A stretch of 33,737 nt of DNA from an uncultured Eubacteriales bacterium (GTDB lineage Bacteria; Bacillota; Clostridia; Oscillospirales; Acutalibacteraceae), in the NCBI GenBank assembly GCA_951801675.1, contig CATONX010000024.1, forward strand, positions 1 through 33,737. The letters run 5' to 3'. This document shows positions 32,941 through 33,737 of the stretch, piece after piece. Below the pieces are notes generated by a model. It saw only the letters and a program-made list of their open reading frames with translations. It ran no database searches and had not been told where the DNA came from. The stretch's first letter is position 1; every line of letters starts with the position of its first letter. The position numbers and the translations under genes are program-made.

Positions 32941-33540
32941 ATGTTTGAAGAAAACACCCCGACAATCAAAACAGAACGATTGATTTTGCGTAAATTCGAT
33001 AAAACAGATGCAGCGGCATTATTTGAAATTTTAAGTGATAAAGAAGCTAATGTTTTTCTGCCTTGGTTTCCGTTAAAAAGTATTGACGAAACAAAGTTGT
33101 TTTTGCACGAGCATTTTTTAGCTTACTATAATAAGCCTTCTGCTTACCGCTATGCAATTTGTCTTAAAGAAGATAATAAGCCTATTGGATATGTTTGGTT
33201 ATCAGACGACGAAAGCCACGATTTTGGCTATGGATTAAAGAAAGAGTTTTGGCATTTAGGTATTGCTACCGAAGCTGCGAGTGCTGTACTTGAACGGATT
33301 AAACATGCTGGTTATTCTTATATTACAGCCACACATGACACAAAAAACCCCTATAGTGGTAAAGTAATGCGGAAATTGGGGATGGAATACAAATATTCCT
33401 ATGTTGAGCAATGGAAACCCAAAGATATTTCCGTAACATTCAGAATGTATCAACTCAATTTTGACGGCAACAATGAAAGAACATACATGAAGTACTGGGA
33501 CGCGTATAAAAATCATATGATTGAGGGAGATACGTTATAG
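32941..33540 (+). CDS. GNAT-family N-acetyltransferase (RimJ/RimL-like), AT-rich
   Basis: A 199-residue acetyltransferase with TERLILRKFDKTDAAALFEIL at the start, YGLKKEFWHLGIATEAASA at the acetyl-CoA site and NPYSGKVMRKLGMEYKYSYVEQW as motif B. AGGAG precedes the ATG by seven bases. Codons are strongly A/T-ending, unlike the surrounding genes and unlike the GNAT at 13627, to which it is only distantly similar. It lies between tRNA-Ser(GCT) and a partial copy of that tRNA's 3' end, which suggests acquisition by integration. The substrate is unknown. Confidence 0.9.
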   Translation: MFEENTPTIKTERLILRKFDKTDAAALFEILSDKEANVFLPWFPLKSIDETKLFLHEHFLAYYNKPSAYRYAICLKEDNKPIGYVWLSDDESHDFGYGLKKEFWHLGIATEAASAVLERIKHAGYSYITATHDTKNPYSGKVMRKLGMEYKYSYVEQWKPKDISVTFRMYQLNFDGNNERTYMKYWDAYKNHMIEGDTL

Positions 33541-33563
33541 AGATTATGAGCATTATCTTGATT

Positions 33564-33585
33564 GCGAGAGTTCAAGTCCCCCTCG
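33564..33585 (+). repeat. Imperfect copy of the tRNA-Ser(GCT) 3' segment (possible att site)
   Basis: GCGAGAGTTCAAGTCCCCC matches GCGAGGGTTCAAATCCCTC in the T arm of tRNA-Ser(GCT) at 32807 with three differences. The copy lacks a foldable tRNA body and follows the AT-rich GNAT gene. Direct repeats of tRNA 3' ends are typical of integrative element boundaries. Confidence 0.5.
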
Positions 33586-33646
33586 AAAAACGGCAGGCGA
33601 TTCTTTTTATCTCACCTTTACAGCGGCGAATCGCCGCAGATAAATT

Positions 33647-33680
33647 GCGCATCCCATTTGTGTAAGGTGCGTTTTTTTTT
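33647..33680 (+). terminator. Terminator near the right edge
   Basis: CGCATC (33648-33653) pairs with GGTGCG (33666-33671, one G-U) and runs into nine T. Confidence 0.6.
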
Positions 33681-33737
33681 CTCCCGTTCTGGTACAGGGT
33701 ATCTATTTCGTAACTCTCAGGCAGACTGAGTCTGACA

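Overview
The window looks like a chromosomal segment of a GC-rich Clostridia member, most likely Oscillospirales/Ruminococcaceae-like. This is inferred from low-GC-type Shine-Dalgarno sequences, a lysine riboswitch, a DUF6809-like protein, a Firmicute-type pyruvate kinase with a PEP-utilizer tail, an indolepyruvate oxidoreductase/phenylacetate-CoA ligase operon, and a clostridial-looking structured RNA. No species can be named from the sequence alone.

Layout. (1) Positions 1-6.4 kb are visibly AT-richer and all minus strand. They hold a defence operon (Xre-type controller, fused double adenine methyltransferase, AlwI/BstNBI-like type IIS endonuclease, AIPR abortive-infection protein cut by the window edge) and a two-gene unit (DUF6809-like protein plus a Ser/Thr/Pro-rich lipoprotein). 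(2) Positions 6.4-11.9 kb hold a minus-strand aryl-acid operon: paaK paralog, iorA, iorB, second paaK, ACT-domain protein. (3) Positions 12.1-16.5 kb hold an EamA transporter, a GNAT acetyltransferase, CRISPR-like repeat cluster A, a PHP phosphoesterase and a nucleotidyltransferase-fold protein. (4) Positions 16.6-20.3 kb hold the operon asd-dapA-dapB-ACT (minus), led by a strong promoter, a lysine riboswitch and an intrinsic terminator. (5) Positions 20.4-22.4 kb hold queA, CRISPR-like cluster B (minus), and a roughly 260-nt highly structured RNA with its own promoter and terminator. (6) Positions 22.5-29.4 kb hold a polyamine locus: speD, arginine decarboxylase, speE, speB, then CRISPR-like cluster C, then carboxynorspermidine synthase and nspC. 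Two routes from putrescine to a triamine therefore sit side by side. (7) Positions 29.5-33.7 kb hold pyk (minus), a VanY-like lipoprotein, two tRNA-Ser genes, and an AT-rich GNAT gene bounded by the tRNA-Ser(GCT) 3' end and an imperfect copy of it.

The most unusual signal is a set of three clusters of type I-C-like CRISPR repeats (7, 5 and 3 recognisable units) in three intergenic gaps within 13 kb, with no cas gene in the window. The unit length (about 33), spacer length (mostly 33-36, often exactly 35), the 5' GTCGC and the 3' GGGTTGAAAT-type handle are kept. The stem sequence changes from unit to unit, mostly with pairing retained. Even badly decayed units sit in register. This is either a set of eroding arrays or a repeat family in which the hairpin is under selection.
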